NCBI RefSeq assembly: GCF_014649395.1 | Contig: NZ_BMSY01000005.1 | Span: forward strand, 248,001 to 312,000 | DNA: 64,000 nucleotides | DNA from: Streptomyces aureoverticillatus | GTDB taxonomy: Bacteria; Actinomycetota; Actinomycetes; Streptomycetales; Streptomycetaceae | Reading direction: 5' to 3' | Shown: positions 44,598-53,555 of the stretch, one piece after another | Layout of the letters: every line of letters begins with the position of its first letter | Position numbering within the stretch: the stretch's first letter is position 1 | Program-made: the position numbers and the translations under genes | The notes under the pieces: model-generated | Seen by the model: the letters and a program-made list of their open reading frames with translations, nothing else | Told to the model about the DNA's origin: nothing | Databases searched by the model: none

Positions 44598-45994
44598 CGA
44601 GGGCTTGTTCCTTCCACGAGCGTGAGCAGGGCCGCGAGGTCTTCGGGGCCGGTGTGCGGGTTGAGCAGGGTGGCTTTGAGCCAGCGGCGGCCGTCGAGCT
44701 GGGCGCGGCCGAGGACGGCGGTGCCGTCGGTGAGGAGTGTCCTTCGTACGTACGCGATGTGGTCGTCGTCGGCGTCGGCGGGCCGGAAGAGGACGGTGCT
44801 GATGGCGGGCTTGTCGTAGAGCTCGAATCCGGGGTGGGCGGCGACGAGGTCGGCGAACTCCCGTGCGCGGTCGCAGACCTGGTCGACGAGGGCGCCGAGT
44901 CCGGTGCGGCCGAGGGCCTTGAGGGTGACGGCGATCTTCAGGGCGTCGGGTCTGCGGGTGGTGCGCAGGGAGCGGCCGAGGAGGTCGGGAAGGCCGGCTT
45001 CGGTGTCGTCGTCGGCGTTCAGGTAGTCGGCGCGGTGGCCGAGGACGTCGAGGTCGGCGGCGGCGCGGACGGTCAGGACGCCGGCGGCGGCCGGCTGCCA
45101 GCCGAGTTTGTGCAGGTCGAGGGCGACGCTGTCGGCGCGGTCGAGGCCGTGGAGCTTGGTCTTGTGTACGTCGCTGAAGAGCAGGCCGGCGCCGTAGGCG
45201 GCGTCGACGTGCAGGCGGGCGCCGTGGGTGGCGCACAGGTCGGCGATGTCGGTGAGGGGGTCGATGAGGCCGGCGTCGGTGGTGCCCGCGGTGGCGGTGA
45301 CGAGGAAGTGGCCGGGTGGTCCGGGGAGTTCGGTGAGGGCCTCGTCGAGGGCGGCGGGGTCGAGGACGCCGGCGGGCGCGGGCACGGTGACGGGCTCGGG
45401 CAGGCCGAGGAGCCAGGCGGCGCGGCGCAGGGAGTGGTGGGCGTTGGCGCCGACGAGGACGTGCGGGTGGTGGCCGTGGGCGGCGGCCTGTTCGCGGGCG
45501 AGGAGCAGGGCGAGCTGGTTGGACTCGGTGCCGCCGGTGGTGATGAGCGCGTCGGCCGCGTCGGGTGGGCCGCCGTGGACCTCGGCGGCGAGGGTGGCGG
45601 TGAGGAGGGCTTCGAGGGCGGAGGCGGCGGGGGCCTGGTCCCAGGAGTCCATGGAGGGGTTGAGCGCGGACGCGGCGAGGTCCGCGGCGGTGGCCAGGGC
45701 GAGGGGTGGGCAGTGCAGGTGGGCCGCGCACAGGGGGTTCGCGGGGTCTGCCGCGCCTGCCGCGACGGCGGCGACGAGGGTGCGCAGGGCGTCGTCCGCG
45801 CCGGTGCCCTGGGCGGGCAGCAGGTCCCCGGCCGCCTCGCGGACGCGGGCTTCCACTGCGGCCGGGCCGCCGCGTGGCAGGGGGCCGTCGCGCTCTGTGG
45901 CGCCCTCCGCCAGGGCGTTCAGGGTGGTTTCGAGCAACGGCCGCAGGGCTTGGGGGCCCTGGGGGCCTCCGGCGAGGGGCGGCGGGCTGCTCAT
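44594..45994 (-). CDS. PLP-dependent amino-acid decarboxylase (DesA-like)
   Basis: A 466-residue group II pyridoxal-phosphate decarboxylase. Seen: LNPSMDSWDQAPAASALEAL (111-130), ITTGGTESNQLALLLAREQA (151-170), ARLHVDAAYGAG (259-270, Asp for the pyridine N) and SVALDLHKLGWQ (289-300, with PLP Lys296). Related to DesA lysine decarboxylases that give cadaverine, and to diaminobutyrate decarboxylases. The ATG at 45994 has GGAGGA; an ATG at 46030 is a weaker alternative. The coupled N-hydroxylase argues for a diamine to N-hydroxydiamine route. I looked for the inverted iron box expected of siderophore operons in 45995-46255 and saw none. Confidence 0.88.
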   Translation of the reverse strand: MSSPPPLAGGPQGPQALRPLLETTLNALAEGATERDGPLPRGGPAAVEARVREAAGDLLPAQGTGADDALRTLVAAVAAGAADPANPLCAAHLHCPPLALATAADLAASALNPSMDSWDQAPAASALEALLTATLAAEVHGGPPDAADALITTGGTESNQLALLLAREQAAAHGHHPHVLVGANAHHSLRRAAWLLGLPEPVTVPAPAGVLDPAALDEALTELPGPPGHFLVTATAGTTDAGLIDPLTDIADLCATHGARLHVDAAYGAGLLFSDVHKTKLHGLDRADSVALDLHKLGWQPAAAGVLTVRAAADLDVLGHRADYLNADDDTEAGLPDLLGRSLRTTRRPDALKIAVTLKALGRTGLGALVDQVCDRAREFADLVAAHPGFELYDKPAISTVLFRPADADDDHIAYVRRTLLTDGTAVLGRAQLDGRRWLKATLLNPHTGPEDLAALLTLVEGTSPR

Positions 45995-46166
45995 GGGGTC
46001 CTCCGGGTACTCGGGTGGGGCCACCAGCATGTCGGCGTGCCGCCTGGCTCGCCCGGAGAGCTCAACGATCGGGACCCGAAAGGGGTATGGAGGGGTGGGG
46101 GGTTTGCGAGGGGTGCGGGTGGGGTGGTAGGGCCCTGCGGGGCTTTCCCCAATCCCGCCCCTTCCC

Positions 46167-46235
46167 GAAACTGGGGGCTCTGCCCCCAGACCCCCGCTCC
46201 TCAAACGCCGGAGAGGCTATCTGTAGCCCGTCCGG
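46167..46235. repeat. Intergenic repeat family II, copy 2
   Basis: ACTGGGGGCTCTGCCCCCAG (a hairpin), then ACCCCCGCTCCTCAAACGCC and GGAGAGGC, then AGCCCGTCCGG. It is the inverted, fuller relative of the element at 8721-8772. It lies between the GH35 stop and the decarboxylase start. Confidence 0.65.
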
Positions 46236-46255
46236 CCGGAGCCCCCCGCGAGGGA

Positions 46256-48058
46256 CTACACCAGCCGTACCTCCGGCCCCTCCCCCGTCGCCCCCTCCAC
46301 CTCCAGGATCCACACCTCGTTGGTGCCCTCCCGCAGCACGGGGCCGGGGACGTACAGGCCGTGCTGCGGGCCGACGGACCAGTAGCGGCCGAGGCAGAAG
46401 CCGTTGAGCCAGGCGTATCCGCGGCCCCAGCCGGGGAGTTCGAGGGTGGCGTCGCCCGGGCCGCGCAGGTCGAGGGTGCCCCGGTAGAGCCCGGGCCGCC
46501 CCCGGCCCCCCTCTAGGCCCGCGGCCAGCCCGCGCACGGCCGCGCCGTCGTCGAAGGCCCCGAGGGCAAGGCCGACGGCCCGCACCCCGTGCGCGTACTG
46601 CCGCTCGTGCAGGATCCCGCCGGTGATGCCCTTGGGCTCCCCCACGCGCGGCCCGTAGTTGACGCGGCCGAGGGACTCCGTCCACAGCGTCACGCGGGCG
46701 GGGCCGGCGATGGGCTCCGGCAGGGCGGGGGCGTCCTCGGTGAGGATGCCGGCCGGGGCGCCGTCGACGTACACGACGGCCCGGTCCCGCAGGCCGCGGG
46801 CGCTCAGCGGGTACGGCTCGCGGGGGCCGGGGAGGTCGACGGTGTAGCGCACCAGGCCCCGGTCGACGTGCAGGTCCTCGAAGGTGGGGGGCACGGCGTG
46901 TTCCGTCTCGGGGGTGCCGAGGGCGTCGGCGAGGGTGTCGAGGGGCACCCAGTCGGTGAGGCGGGCCGAGGCGGGGGCGGCGAGGGGGGCGGGGGGTGGA
47001 GGCGGTGCGGGCAGGGGGGTGTCGGAGTAGGCGGCGAGGACCTCGCGGAACAGCCAGAACTTCTCGGTGGGGCGGCCGTGTTCGTCGATGGGCGCGTCGT
47101 AGTCGTAGGAGGTGGTGTCGGGTTGCAGGCGGCCGTCGTGGAGCGCGCCGCCGGCCCGGTTGGCGCCCGCCCAGCCGGCGAAGTTCGTGCCGCCGTGCGC
47201 CATGTAGATGTTGACGGACGCGCCTAGGTCCAGGATGTCGCGCAGCGCGTCCGCGGCGTCCTGGGGGTCGCGTACGACGGGTTCCGCGCCCCAGTGGTCG
47301 AACCAGCCGCACCAGAACTCCATGCACATCAGCGGGCCCTTGGGGCGGTGGCGGCGGAGCGTGGCGAAGCCGTCGCGGGCCTGGGAGCCGAAGTTCACGG
47401 TGGCGAGGACGCCGGGGATGCCCCCGCCGGTCAGCATGTGGTCCTCGGGGCCGTCGGACGTGCACAGTTCGGCGGTGATGCCGTGGGCGCGCAGGAGGTC
47501 GGCGAGGCGGCGCAGGTACACCTGGTCGGAGCCGTAGCTGCCGTACTCGTTCTCGACCTGGACCATGATCACGGGGCCGCCGCGGTCGTGCTGGCGGGAG
47601 ACGACCTGGGGCAGCAGGCGGGCGAACCAGCGCTCGACGTGGGCCAGGTACGTCTCGTCGCGGGTGCGGGCGCGGGTGCCCACCTCGGCGGTCAGCCAGT
47701 ACGGGAGGCCGCCGTTGTCCCATTCGGCGCAGATGTAGGGGCCGGGGCGGACGATCGCCCACAGGCCCGCGGCGTGCGCGGCGTCCAGGAAGCGGCCGAG
47801 GGCCGTCACGTCGTGGAGTTCCCCGGGGCGGGGTTCGTGCAGGTTCCAGGGGACGTACGTCTCCACGCAGTTGAGGCCCATCGCCCGGAGCATCGCGAGC
47901 CGGTGCTCCCACTGCTCCTCGTGCACCCGGAAGTAGTGCAGGGCCCCGGAGAGCAGTCGTACGGGCCGGCCGTCCAGCTCGAAGTCGTCCGCGCCCACCC
48001 TGAAGCTGTCGCCGCGCGCGCCGAGGCCGTCGTCGCCCACGCTGTAGCCGCCGTCCAT
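46256..48058 (-). CDS. Beta-galactosidase, glycoside hydrolase family 35
   Basis: A 600-residue retaining beta-galactosidase. Seen: FRVGADDFELDGRPVRLLSG and ALHYFRVHEEQWEHRL (GH35 start), RPGPYICAEWDNGGLPYWL (104-122), acid/base Glu169 in MVQVENEYGSYG, nucleophile Glu247 in MCMEFWCGWFDHWG, and YMAHGGTNFAGWAGAN. C-terminal beta domains (about 420-600) end in a jelly-roll with WGRGYAWLNGFCLGRYW. There is no signal peptide, so it is intracellular and acts on imported galactosides. The ATG at 48058 follows GGGAGGA. It is divergent from an AraC regulator across four direct repeats, its probable control region. Confidence 0.95.
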   Translation of the reverse strand: MDGGYSVGDDGLGARGDSFRVGADDFELDGRPVRLLSGALHYFRVHEEQWEHRLAMLRAMGLNCVETYVPWNLHEPRPGELHDVTALGRFLDAAHAAGLWAIVRPGPYICAEWDNGGLPYWLTAEVGTRARTRDETYLAHVERWFARLLPQVVSRQHDRGGPVIMVQVENEYGSYGSDQVYLRRLADLLRAHGITAELCTSDGPEDHMLTGGGIPGVLATVNFGSQARDGFATLRRHRPKGPLMCMEFWCGWFDHWGAEPVVRDPQDAADALRDILDLGASVNIYMAHGGTNFAGWAGANRAGGALHDGRLQPDTTSYDYDAPIDEHGRPTEKFWLFREVLAAYSDTPLPAPPPPPAPLAAPASARLTDWVPLDTLADALGTPETEHAVPPTFEDLHVDRGLVRYTVDLPGPREPYPLSARGLRDRAVVYVDGAPAGILTEDAPALPEPIAGPARVTLWTESLGRVNYGPRVGEPKGITGGILHERQYAHGVRAVGLALGAFDDGAAVRGLAAGLEGGRGRPGLYRGTLDLRGPGDATLELPGWGRGYAWLNGFCLGRYWSVGPQHGLYVPGPVLREGTNEVWILEVEGATGEGPEVRLV

Positions 48059-48148
48059 CGTGTTCCTCCCGATCATCTGCGGCCACGATTGCCTCTGGCG
48101 GGCGGCACGGTCCATGGACAAAGATCGAGCCGGGTTGGACGCAGCGAA

Positions 48149-48231
48149 ACCGGCGGGCACGGTCGGCGACACCGGCGGGCACGGCGTACGAGAACCGGTG
48201 GGCACGCGGCGTACGCGAACCGGCGGGCACG
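48149..48231. promoter_or_regulatory. Four phased direct repeats between GH35 and AraC-regulator genes
   Basis: ACCGGCGGGCACG occurs at 48149, 48171 and 48219, with one variant ACCGGTGGGCACG at 48194. The spacing is 22-25 bp, roughly two helical turns. AraC-type activators bind such direct repeats, so this is a candidate operator for both divergent genes (inference). Confidence 0.55.
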
Positions 48232-48249
48232 CGAGAGGGGCGGCAGCGG

Positions 48250-49170
48250 ATGTATCACACCTGGATGCGGTATTTCACGCCGAGCCCGGTGCACCATCGG
48301 CTCGGCCTCGTCTGTCTCGGTGTCGGCCTGCAGCACGGCACGCTGCCCGCCGTGGGGCCGCGCACCCTGGACCATCATGTCGCCCTCGTCATCAGCTCGG
48401 GCTGCGGCTGGTTCCGTGCTCCGGACGGGCGCCGCAGGGCGGTGTCCGCGCCCGCGCTCATCTGGCTGTCGCCCGGGGTGCCGCACCATTACGGCGCCGA
48501 CCCGGAGACCGGCTGGGACGAGTGCTTCGTCGACTTCACCGGGCCCGCCACGGCGACGTACACCGAACTCGGCTACATCGAGCCCGACCGGCCCGTGGTG
48601 CCGCTGGCCGACCCGGACGCCGCGCGTGCCGTGGTCGGCCGGGTCGCCCGCGCCGCCCGCCGCGACAATCCGCTGCTCGAGGTGGAGACCAGCGCGGCCG
48701 TGCACGAGCTGCTCGTCACGCTGCGCCGGGCCCGCGCCGACATCGCCCCGGACGGCGATCCCGTCCTGCAGTCCCTGGCCCGGGACGCCTTCAAGGCGCT
48801 GTCGGTGACCGAGCACGCCGCCCGGCACGGCATGACGCCCGCCGAGCTGCGCACCGCCGTGCGGCGGGGCGCCGGGTGCAGCCCCAAGGACTATCTGCTG
48901 GGCATCCGCCTGGGCCGCGCCAAGGAGCTGCTCGCCGCCACCGAACTGCCCGTGGCGGCGGTGGCGCGGCGCGTGGGCTACGACGATCCCGCGTACTTCT
49001 CCCGTCTGTTCACGCGCCGTGTCGGCATGGCGCCGGTGCGCTTCCGTGAGCAGCAGGGGCGGGCGGTGCCCGGCGGCTGGTCCCAGCAGGTGCCCGACCC
49101 GGAGCATCCGCCCACCCTCACGTCGCCGGGCGGCCCGGCCGTGTCCGGCGGCGCGGGCGGGGGCACGTAG
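48250..49170 (+). CDS. AraC/XylS family transcriptional regulator
   Basis: A 306-residue regulator. The N-terminal cupin-type sensor domain (about 10-150) shows LDHHVALVISSGCGWFRAPD and SPGVPHHYGADPETGWDECF. The C-terminal pair of helix-turn-helix motifs (about 180-275) shows LSVTEHAARHGMTPAELRTA and the family signature VAAVARRVGYDDPAYFSRLF then TRRVGMAPVRFREQQ. The layout resembles sugar-responsive AraC proteins (RhaS/MsmR type). The divergent GH35 beta-galactosidase is the likely target, and a galactoside the likely inducer. The tail is Gly/Pro-rich. Confidence 0.92.
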   Translation: MYHTWMRYFTPSPVHHRLGLVCLGVGLQHGTLPAVGPRTLDHHVALVISSGCGWFRAPDGRRRAVSAPALIWLSPGVPHHYGADPETGWDECFVDFTGPATATYTELGYIEPDRPVVPLADPDAARAVVGRVARAARRDNPLLEVETSAAVHELLVTLRRARADIAPDGDPVLQSLARDAFKALSVTEHAARHGMTPAELRTAVRRGAGCSPKDYLLGIRLGRAKELLAATELPVAAVARRVGYDDPAYFSRLFTRRVGMAPVRFREQQGRAVPGGWSQQVPDPEHPPTLTSPGGPAVSGGAGGGT

Positions 49171-49181
49171 GCTCGACTGCC

Positions 49182-49574
49182 ATGACCACACGCCACACCA
49201 GTGACGACAGCGGCACCGCAGGGACCGCCCCCGGGTCGGGTGCGGGGGACGCCCCCGGGGCCGGGGCGGGGGACGCCGTGGACCCCGCCGTGCGTGCCGA
49301 GCTGTCCCGGCTGCGGGACAGCATCGACAACATCGACGCGGCGGTCGTCCACATGCTCGCCGAGCGCTTCAAGTGCACCCAGCAGGTCGGCCACCTCAAG
49401 GCCAACCACCAGCTGCCGCCCGCCGACCCGGCCCGTGAGGCCCGCCAGATCGCCCGGCTGCGCGAACTGGCCGAGAACGCCAAGCTGGACCCGGCCTTCG
49501 CGGAGAAGTTCCTCAACTTCATCATCGCGGAGGTAATCCGCCACCACGAGAGCATCGCGGACGGCACGCGCTGA
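49182..49574 (+). CDS. Chorismate mutase, AroQ class
   Basis: A 130-residue all-helical chorismate mutase that makes prephenate for Phe and Tyr synthesis. The core is at about 41-128: LSRLRDSIDNIDAAVVHMLA, ERFKCTQQVGHLKANHQLPP and DPAREARQIARLRELAENAK, with conserved Arg, Lys and Glu/Gln of the AroQ active site. Residues 1-40 are a Gly/Ala/Asp-rich repeat-like extension (GSGAGDAPGAGAGDAVDP) and probably disordered. The start is 11 bp after the AraC gene on the same strand. It is a stand-alone enzyme, not fused to prephenate dehydratase. Confidence 0.93.
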   Translation: MTTRHTSDDSGTAGTAPGSGAGDAPGAGAGDAVDPAVRAELSRLRDSIDNIDAAVVHMLAERFKCTQQVGHLKANHQLPPADPAREARQIARLRELAENAKLDPAFAEKFLNFIIAEVIRHHESIADGTR

Positions 49575-49655
49575 CGCTTCGCTGGATGTGCGGTGATGAA
49601 CCCTGCGGGTCGGTGGGGGCTGGTCGCGCAGTTCCCCGCGCCCCTTACGGGGCGC
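49575..49655. repeat. Intergenic repeat family I, copy E
   Basis: CGCTTCGCTGGATGTGCGGT, TGCGGGTCGGTGGGGGCTGG, TCGCGCAGTTCCCCGCGCCC and CTTACGGGGCGC. It begins directly at the chorismate mutase stop. The rest of the gap to 49890 holds Gly/Cys-free GC-rich sequence with short GGCGCC and GGCGGG repeats and no gene that I can support. Confidence 0.85.
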
Positions 49656-49890
49656 GGTGCGGCACCGGACGCCCCCCTGTGGGCAGCTGGGCAACGCCCC
49701 TACTCTGTGGGCGGCTGGGCCGCCCAGGGGGCGGCACGGGCGGGCACAGCCCAGGCCGACGGCGCCATTACGCCAGGGCTCACCCCGCTTCCGGCGGGAG
49801 CCCGACCAACGGCGCCAGGAAGCAAAGGCGCACCCCGCCCCCGGCGGTACCCCCTGCCAGGCGCCCCGCCAGATCAGGCACCATGGCCGA

Positions 49891-52392
49891 ATGCCCGTAC
49901 TCACGCGCGACGAAGCGCAGACCCGAGCCCAGCTCCTCGATGTCCAGCGGTACGAGATCGCTCTCGATCTCACCACTGGTGAGGAGACCTTCGACTCCCG
50001 CACGGTGATCACGTTCACCGCCCTCGCGGACGGTGACACCTTCGTCGAGCTGAAGCCGGCCCATCTGCGCTCGGTCACGCTGGACGGCACCCCGCTGGAC
50101 CCGGCGGGTCTGGAGGACAACCGGCTCGCGCTGCGCGGCCTGGCGGCGGGCGAGCACGAGCTGCGCGTCGACGCGGCCATGCGCTACTCCCGGACCGGCG
50201 AGGGCATGCACCGCTTCACGGACCCCTCCGACGGCGAGGCGTACGTCTACACGCAGTTGTTCATGGAAGACGTGCAGCGCGTGTTCGCCGCCTTCGACCA
50301 GCCCGACCTGAAGTCGGTGTTCGCGCTGACGGTGACCGCCCCCAAGGGCTGGACGGTGCTCGCCAACGGCGTCACCGCGCACCTGGGCGAGGGACGCTGG
50401 CAGGCGGCGCCCACGCCCCCGCTGTCGACGTATCTCGTGGCCGTCGCGGCCGGGCCCTGGCACTCGGTGCGCACCGAGCACCGCGGGCTGCCCTTCGGCA
50501 TTCACTGCCGCCGTTCGCTGGCGCCGTTTCTGGACGCGGACGCCGAGGAACTGCTCGACATCACGCGGGCCTGCTTCGACCGCTATCACGAGAAGTTCGC
50601 CGAGCCCTACCCCTTCGACTCCTACGACCAGGCGTTCGTCCCGGAGTTCAACGCGGGTGCCATGGAGAACCCGGGTCTGGTCACGTTCCGCGACGAGTAC
50701 GTGTTCCGGTCGGCGGTCACCGACACCCAGCGGCAGACGCGTGCCATGGTCGTGGCGCACGAGATGGCGCACATGTGGTTCGGCGACCTGGTGACGCTGA
50801 AGTGGTGGGACGACATCTGGCTGAACGAGTCGTTCGCCGAGTACATGGGCTATCAGACGCTCACCGAGGCGACGCGCTTCTCGGACACGTGGGTCGATTT
50901 CGGTGTCGCCCGCAAGTCCTGGGGCTACGACGCCGATCAGCGTCCCTCCACGCACCCGGTCGCGCCGGACCCGGACGCAGTGCCGGACACGGCGTCCGCG
51001 ATGCTGAACTTCGACGGGATCTCCTACGCCAAGGGCGCGAGCGCGTTGCGTCAGCTCGTGGCGTGGCTGGGCGAGAAGGACTTCCTCGCGGGCATCAACA
51101 CGCATTTCGCGCGGCACAGGTTCGCCAACGCGACGCTGGCCGACTTCATCGACAACCTCGCCTCCGCCACGGACCGCGATGTGCACGGCTGGGCGGAGGC
51201 GTGGCTGCGTACGACGGGTGTGGACACGTTCACGCCGTCGGTGGCGCACAGCGGGCGGGAGTGGACGCTGACCCTGGACCGCGACGGGAGCCGCCCGCAC
51301 CGGGTCGCGGTGGGGGTGTACGACCGTGATCTGTCCGACGGGCGTTCGCTGGTGCTGCGTGAGCGGTACGAGACGGATGTGCCGCGGCGCGAGGCCGTCG
51401 CGCGGGACGGCGGCCGGCCGGCGCTGATCGTGCCCAACGACCAGGACCTGACGTACGCCAAGATCCGGCTGGACGAGGTGTCCCAGGGGACGGTCCTCGC
51501 GTCGTTGTCGGGTGTGCCGGACGCGCTGACCCGCGCGGTGCTGTGGAACGCGCTGCGCGACATGGTGCGCGACGGCGATCTGGCGCCCGGGGTGTATCTG
51601 GAGGCGGCGCGCGCCCATCTGCCCGCGGAGCGTGACCTCGCGGTCGTCTCCGGTGTGCTCGCCTTCGCCGGGACGGTCGTGGCCGGGCGCTACACGCCGC
51701 AGGAAGGCCGCGACGGGGCCCTGGCCACGCTCGACGCGCTGTGCCAGGACGTGATCCGGCGTACCGAGGACGGTTCGCAGCCGGGCCTCAGGCTGATCGC
51801 CGTGCGTGCCCTCATCGACGCCGCGACGCAGCCGGAGCCGCTGGCGACGTGGCTGTCCCAGGGCGCCGTGCCGGGCGGGCCCGAGCTCGACCCGGAGCTG
51901 CGCTGGCGCGTGCTGGCCCGGCTGGCCGTGCTCGGCGCGACGGACGAGGACGCCATCGCCGCGGAGCTGCGCCGCGACCCGAGCGCGACCGGCCGGGAGG
52001 GTGCCGCGCGCTGCCGTGCCGCGCTGCCGGACGCGGACGCCAAGCGGCGTGCGTGGGAGGCGATGTTCGGCTCCGACGAGCTGTCGAACTATCTGTTCAC
52101 GGCCACCGCGCAGGGTTTCTGGCAGCCCGAGCAGGAGGCTCTCGTACGGCCTTATGTGCCGCGCTACTTCGAGGACTCGGTGGCGCTGGCCGCGCGGCGC
52201 GGGCCCGCCATGGCCGAGGCGGCCGGGCGGCACGCCTTCCCGCTGTTCGCGGTCGACGAGGAGACGCTGCGGCTGGGCGTGCGCTGTCTGGAGGGCACCG
52301 ACGTGCTGCCCGCGCTGCGCCGCCGCCTGGCCGATCAACTCGACGATCTGGAGCGGGCTCTGCGGGTGCGCCGCAAGGGCGAGCAGGGGTGA
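49891..52392 (+). CDS. pepN: Aminopeptidase N (M1 family)
   Basis: An 833-residue zinc aminopeptidase that trims N-terminal residues from peptides in the cytosol. Seen: substrate motif GAMEN (256-260), zinc site HEMAHMWFGD (290-299) with third ligand Glu313 in LNESFAEYMG, and DSYDQAFVPEF. The C-terminal helical ERAP1-like region (about 520-830) shows LSNYLFTATAQGFWQPEQEA. The length agrees with Streptomyces PepN. The ATG at 49891 was chosen over an out-of-frame ATG eight bases before. There is no signal peptide. Confidence 0.96.
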   Translation: MPVLTRDEAQTRAQLLDVQRYEIALDLTTGEETFDSRTVITFTALADGDTFVELKPAHLRSVTLDGTPLDPAGLEDNRLALRGLAAGEHELRVDAAMRYSRTGEGMHRFTDPSDGEAYVYTQLFMEDVQRVFAAFDQPDLKSVFALTVTAPKGWTVLANGVTAHLGEGRWQAAPTPPLSTYLVAVAAGPWHSVRTEHRGLPFGIHCRRSLAPFLDADAEELLDITRACFDRYHEKFAEPYPFDSYDQAFVPEFNAGAMENPGLVTFRDEYVFRSAVTDTQRQTRAMVVAHEMAHMWFGDLVTLKWWDDIWLNESFAEYMGYQTLTEATRFSDTWVDFGVARKSWGYDADQRPSTHPVAPDPDAVPDTASAMLNFDGISYAKGASALRQLVAWLGEKDFLAGINTHFARHRFANATLADFIDNLASATDRDVHGWAEAWLRTTGVDTFTPSVAHSGREWTLTLDRDGSRPHRVAVGVYDRDLSDGRSLVLRERYETDVPRREAVARDGGRPALIVPNDQDLTYAKIRLDEVSQGTVLASLSGVPDALTRAVLWNALRDMVRDGDLAPGVYLEAARAHLPAERDLAVVSGVLAFAGTVVAGRYTPQEGRDGALATLDALCQDVIRRTEDGSQPGLRLIAVRALIDAATQPEPLATWLSQGAVPGGPELDPELRWRVLARLAVLGATDEDAIAAELRRDPSATGREGAARCRAALPDADAKRRAWEAMFGSDELSNYLFTATAQGFWQPEQEALVRPYVPRYFEDSVALAARRGPAMAEAAGRHAFPLFAVDEETLRLGVRCLEGTDVLPALRRRLADQLDDLERALRVRRKGEQG

Positions 52393-52508
52393 CGGGGGGC
52401 CTGGGTCCCGGGGCTTAGGGCCGCGGGACTAGGCCCTTTCGGACGATCTACTTCCTGGTGACGATCCGGTGGACGCCGGGCGCTGCCTAGGGTCGATCTT
52501 GACGGACG

Positions 52509-52538
52509 CCGGGCCGGGGGCGATCGCTCCCGGCCCGG
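52509..52538 (+). promoter_or_regulatory. Inverted repeat upstream of the NmrA-like gene
   Basis: CCGGGCCGGG and CCCGGCCCGG form a 10-bp stem around a 10-nt loop, 25 bp before the gene start. It could be a leader hairpin or an operator; the sequence does not decide. Confidence 0.4.
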
Positions 52539-52563
52539 TGTCGTCCCGACCCTAGGAGTACTT

Positions 52564-53415
52564 GTGATCGTCGTGACCGGTGCCACCGGAAACGTGGGCC
52601 GCGCCCTCGTCACCCAGCTCGCCGCCGACCGCGTCCCCGTACGCGCACTGACGCGCGATCCGACGCGCGCCGATCTGCCCGCGGGCGTGGAGGTGGTCCG
52701 CTTCGCCCCGCCGACCGAACCCGCCGCGACGGCCGCCCAGTTCGAGGGTGCCACCGCGTTGTTCCTGCATGTGGCCGCGGGCGGTGAGCACACCGCGGAG
52801 CTGCTCGCGGCGGCCCGGGAGGCCGGGGTGCGGCACGTCGTCGTACTGTCGTCGATCATCCTCGACCACGACGACGCCGCCGCGCACCCGATCCACGTCA
52901 TGCACACCCGGCTGGAGCAGCAGGTCCGCGACAGCGGTCTCGACTGGACGTTCCTGCGGCCCGGCGCGTTCAGCACCAACTCCCTGCAGTGGGTGCCGCA
53001 GGTCCGCGCCGGTGACACCATCCGGTGGCCGTTCACCCAGTCCGTGACCGCGCCCGTCCACGAGGCCGACATCGCGGCGGTCGCGGCCGTCGCCCTGCGC
53101 GCTCCCAAGGAGCACGCGGGCGCCGTCCTCAGTCTCACCGGGCCGACCGCCGTGACGGCCGAGGAGCAGATCCAGGCCGTCGGCCGTGCCCTCGGCCGGG
53201 ACCTCACGGTCGTGGAGATACCGCCGCACGAGGTGACGCCGGACATGTTCCCGCACATCTCGCCGGAGATGCTGCCCGCTCTCCTGGAGTCCTTCGGCGC
53301 CGCCGTCGACTCCGAGCCGGACCTCACGACCACGGTGGAGGAGGTCACCGGACGCCCGGCGCGGACGTTCGAGCAGTGGGCGAAGGACCACGCGGAGGAC
53401 TTCCGCACGGGCTGA
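52564..53415 (+). CDS. NmrA-like NAD(P)-binding protein
   Basis: A 283-residue atypical short-chain dehydrogenase. Seen: MIVVTGATGNVGRALVTQLA (1-20, Rossmann GxxGxxG), VVRFAPPTEPAATAAQFEGA, RHVVVLSSIILDHDDAAAHP (the position of the catalytic Tyr is not conserved), WTFLRPGAFSTNSLQWVPQV and EADIAAVAAVALRAPKEHAG. Proteins of this group act as quinone or NADPH sensors, or as reductases in secondary metabolism. The GTG at 52564 has GGAG nine bases upstream. It converges on the GH101 gene. Substrate unknown. Confidence 0.88.
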   Translation: MIVVTGATGNVGRALVTQLAADRVPVRALTRDPTRADLPAGVEVVRFAPPTEPAATAAQFEGATALFLHVAAGGEHTAELLAAAREAGVRHVVVLSSIILDHDDAAAHPIHVMHTRLEQQVRDSGLDWTFLRPGAFSTNSLQWVPQVRAGDTIRWPFTQSVTAPVHEADIAAVAAVALRAPKEHAGAVLSLTGPTAVTAEEQIQAVGRALGRDLTVVEIPPHEVTPDMFPHISPEMLPALLESFGAAVDSEPDLTTTVEEVTGRPARTFEQWAKDHAEDFRTG

Positions 53416-53445
53416 GCGGGCGCGACGAGGTCCGCTGCGGTACGA

Positions 53446-53555
53446 AGCGCCCCAAAGGGGCGCGGGGCTGCGTCCATGTGCGGCTCCGCCGCGTGGGCGC
53501 GACCAGCCCCCACCGGCCCGCAGGTTTCACACCGCGCACATCCAGCGAAGCGCTT
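53446..53555. repeat. Intergenic repeat family I, copy F (inverted, longest)
   Basis: GCGCCCCAAAGGGGCGC (hairpin), then GCGCGACCAGCCCCCACCGG and CCCGCAGG, then CACATCCAGCGAAGCGCTTA. About 25 bp of other sequence (CGTCCATGTGCGGCTCCGCC) replaces the usual GAACT centre. It fills the gap between two converging genes. Confidence 0.85.

Noticed and set aside
45995..46255. Iron box (DmdR/IdeR type) upstream of the DesA-like gene
   Set aside because: No TTAGGTTAGGCTAACCTAA-like palindrome could be found by reading the region.
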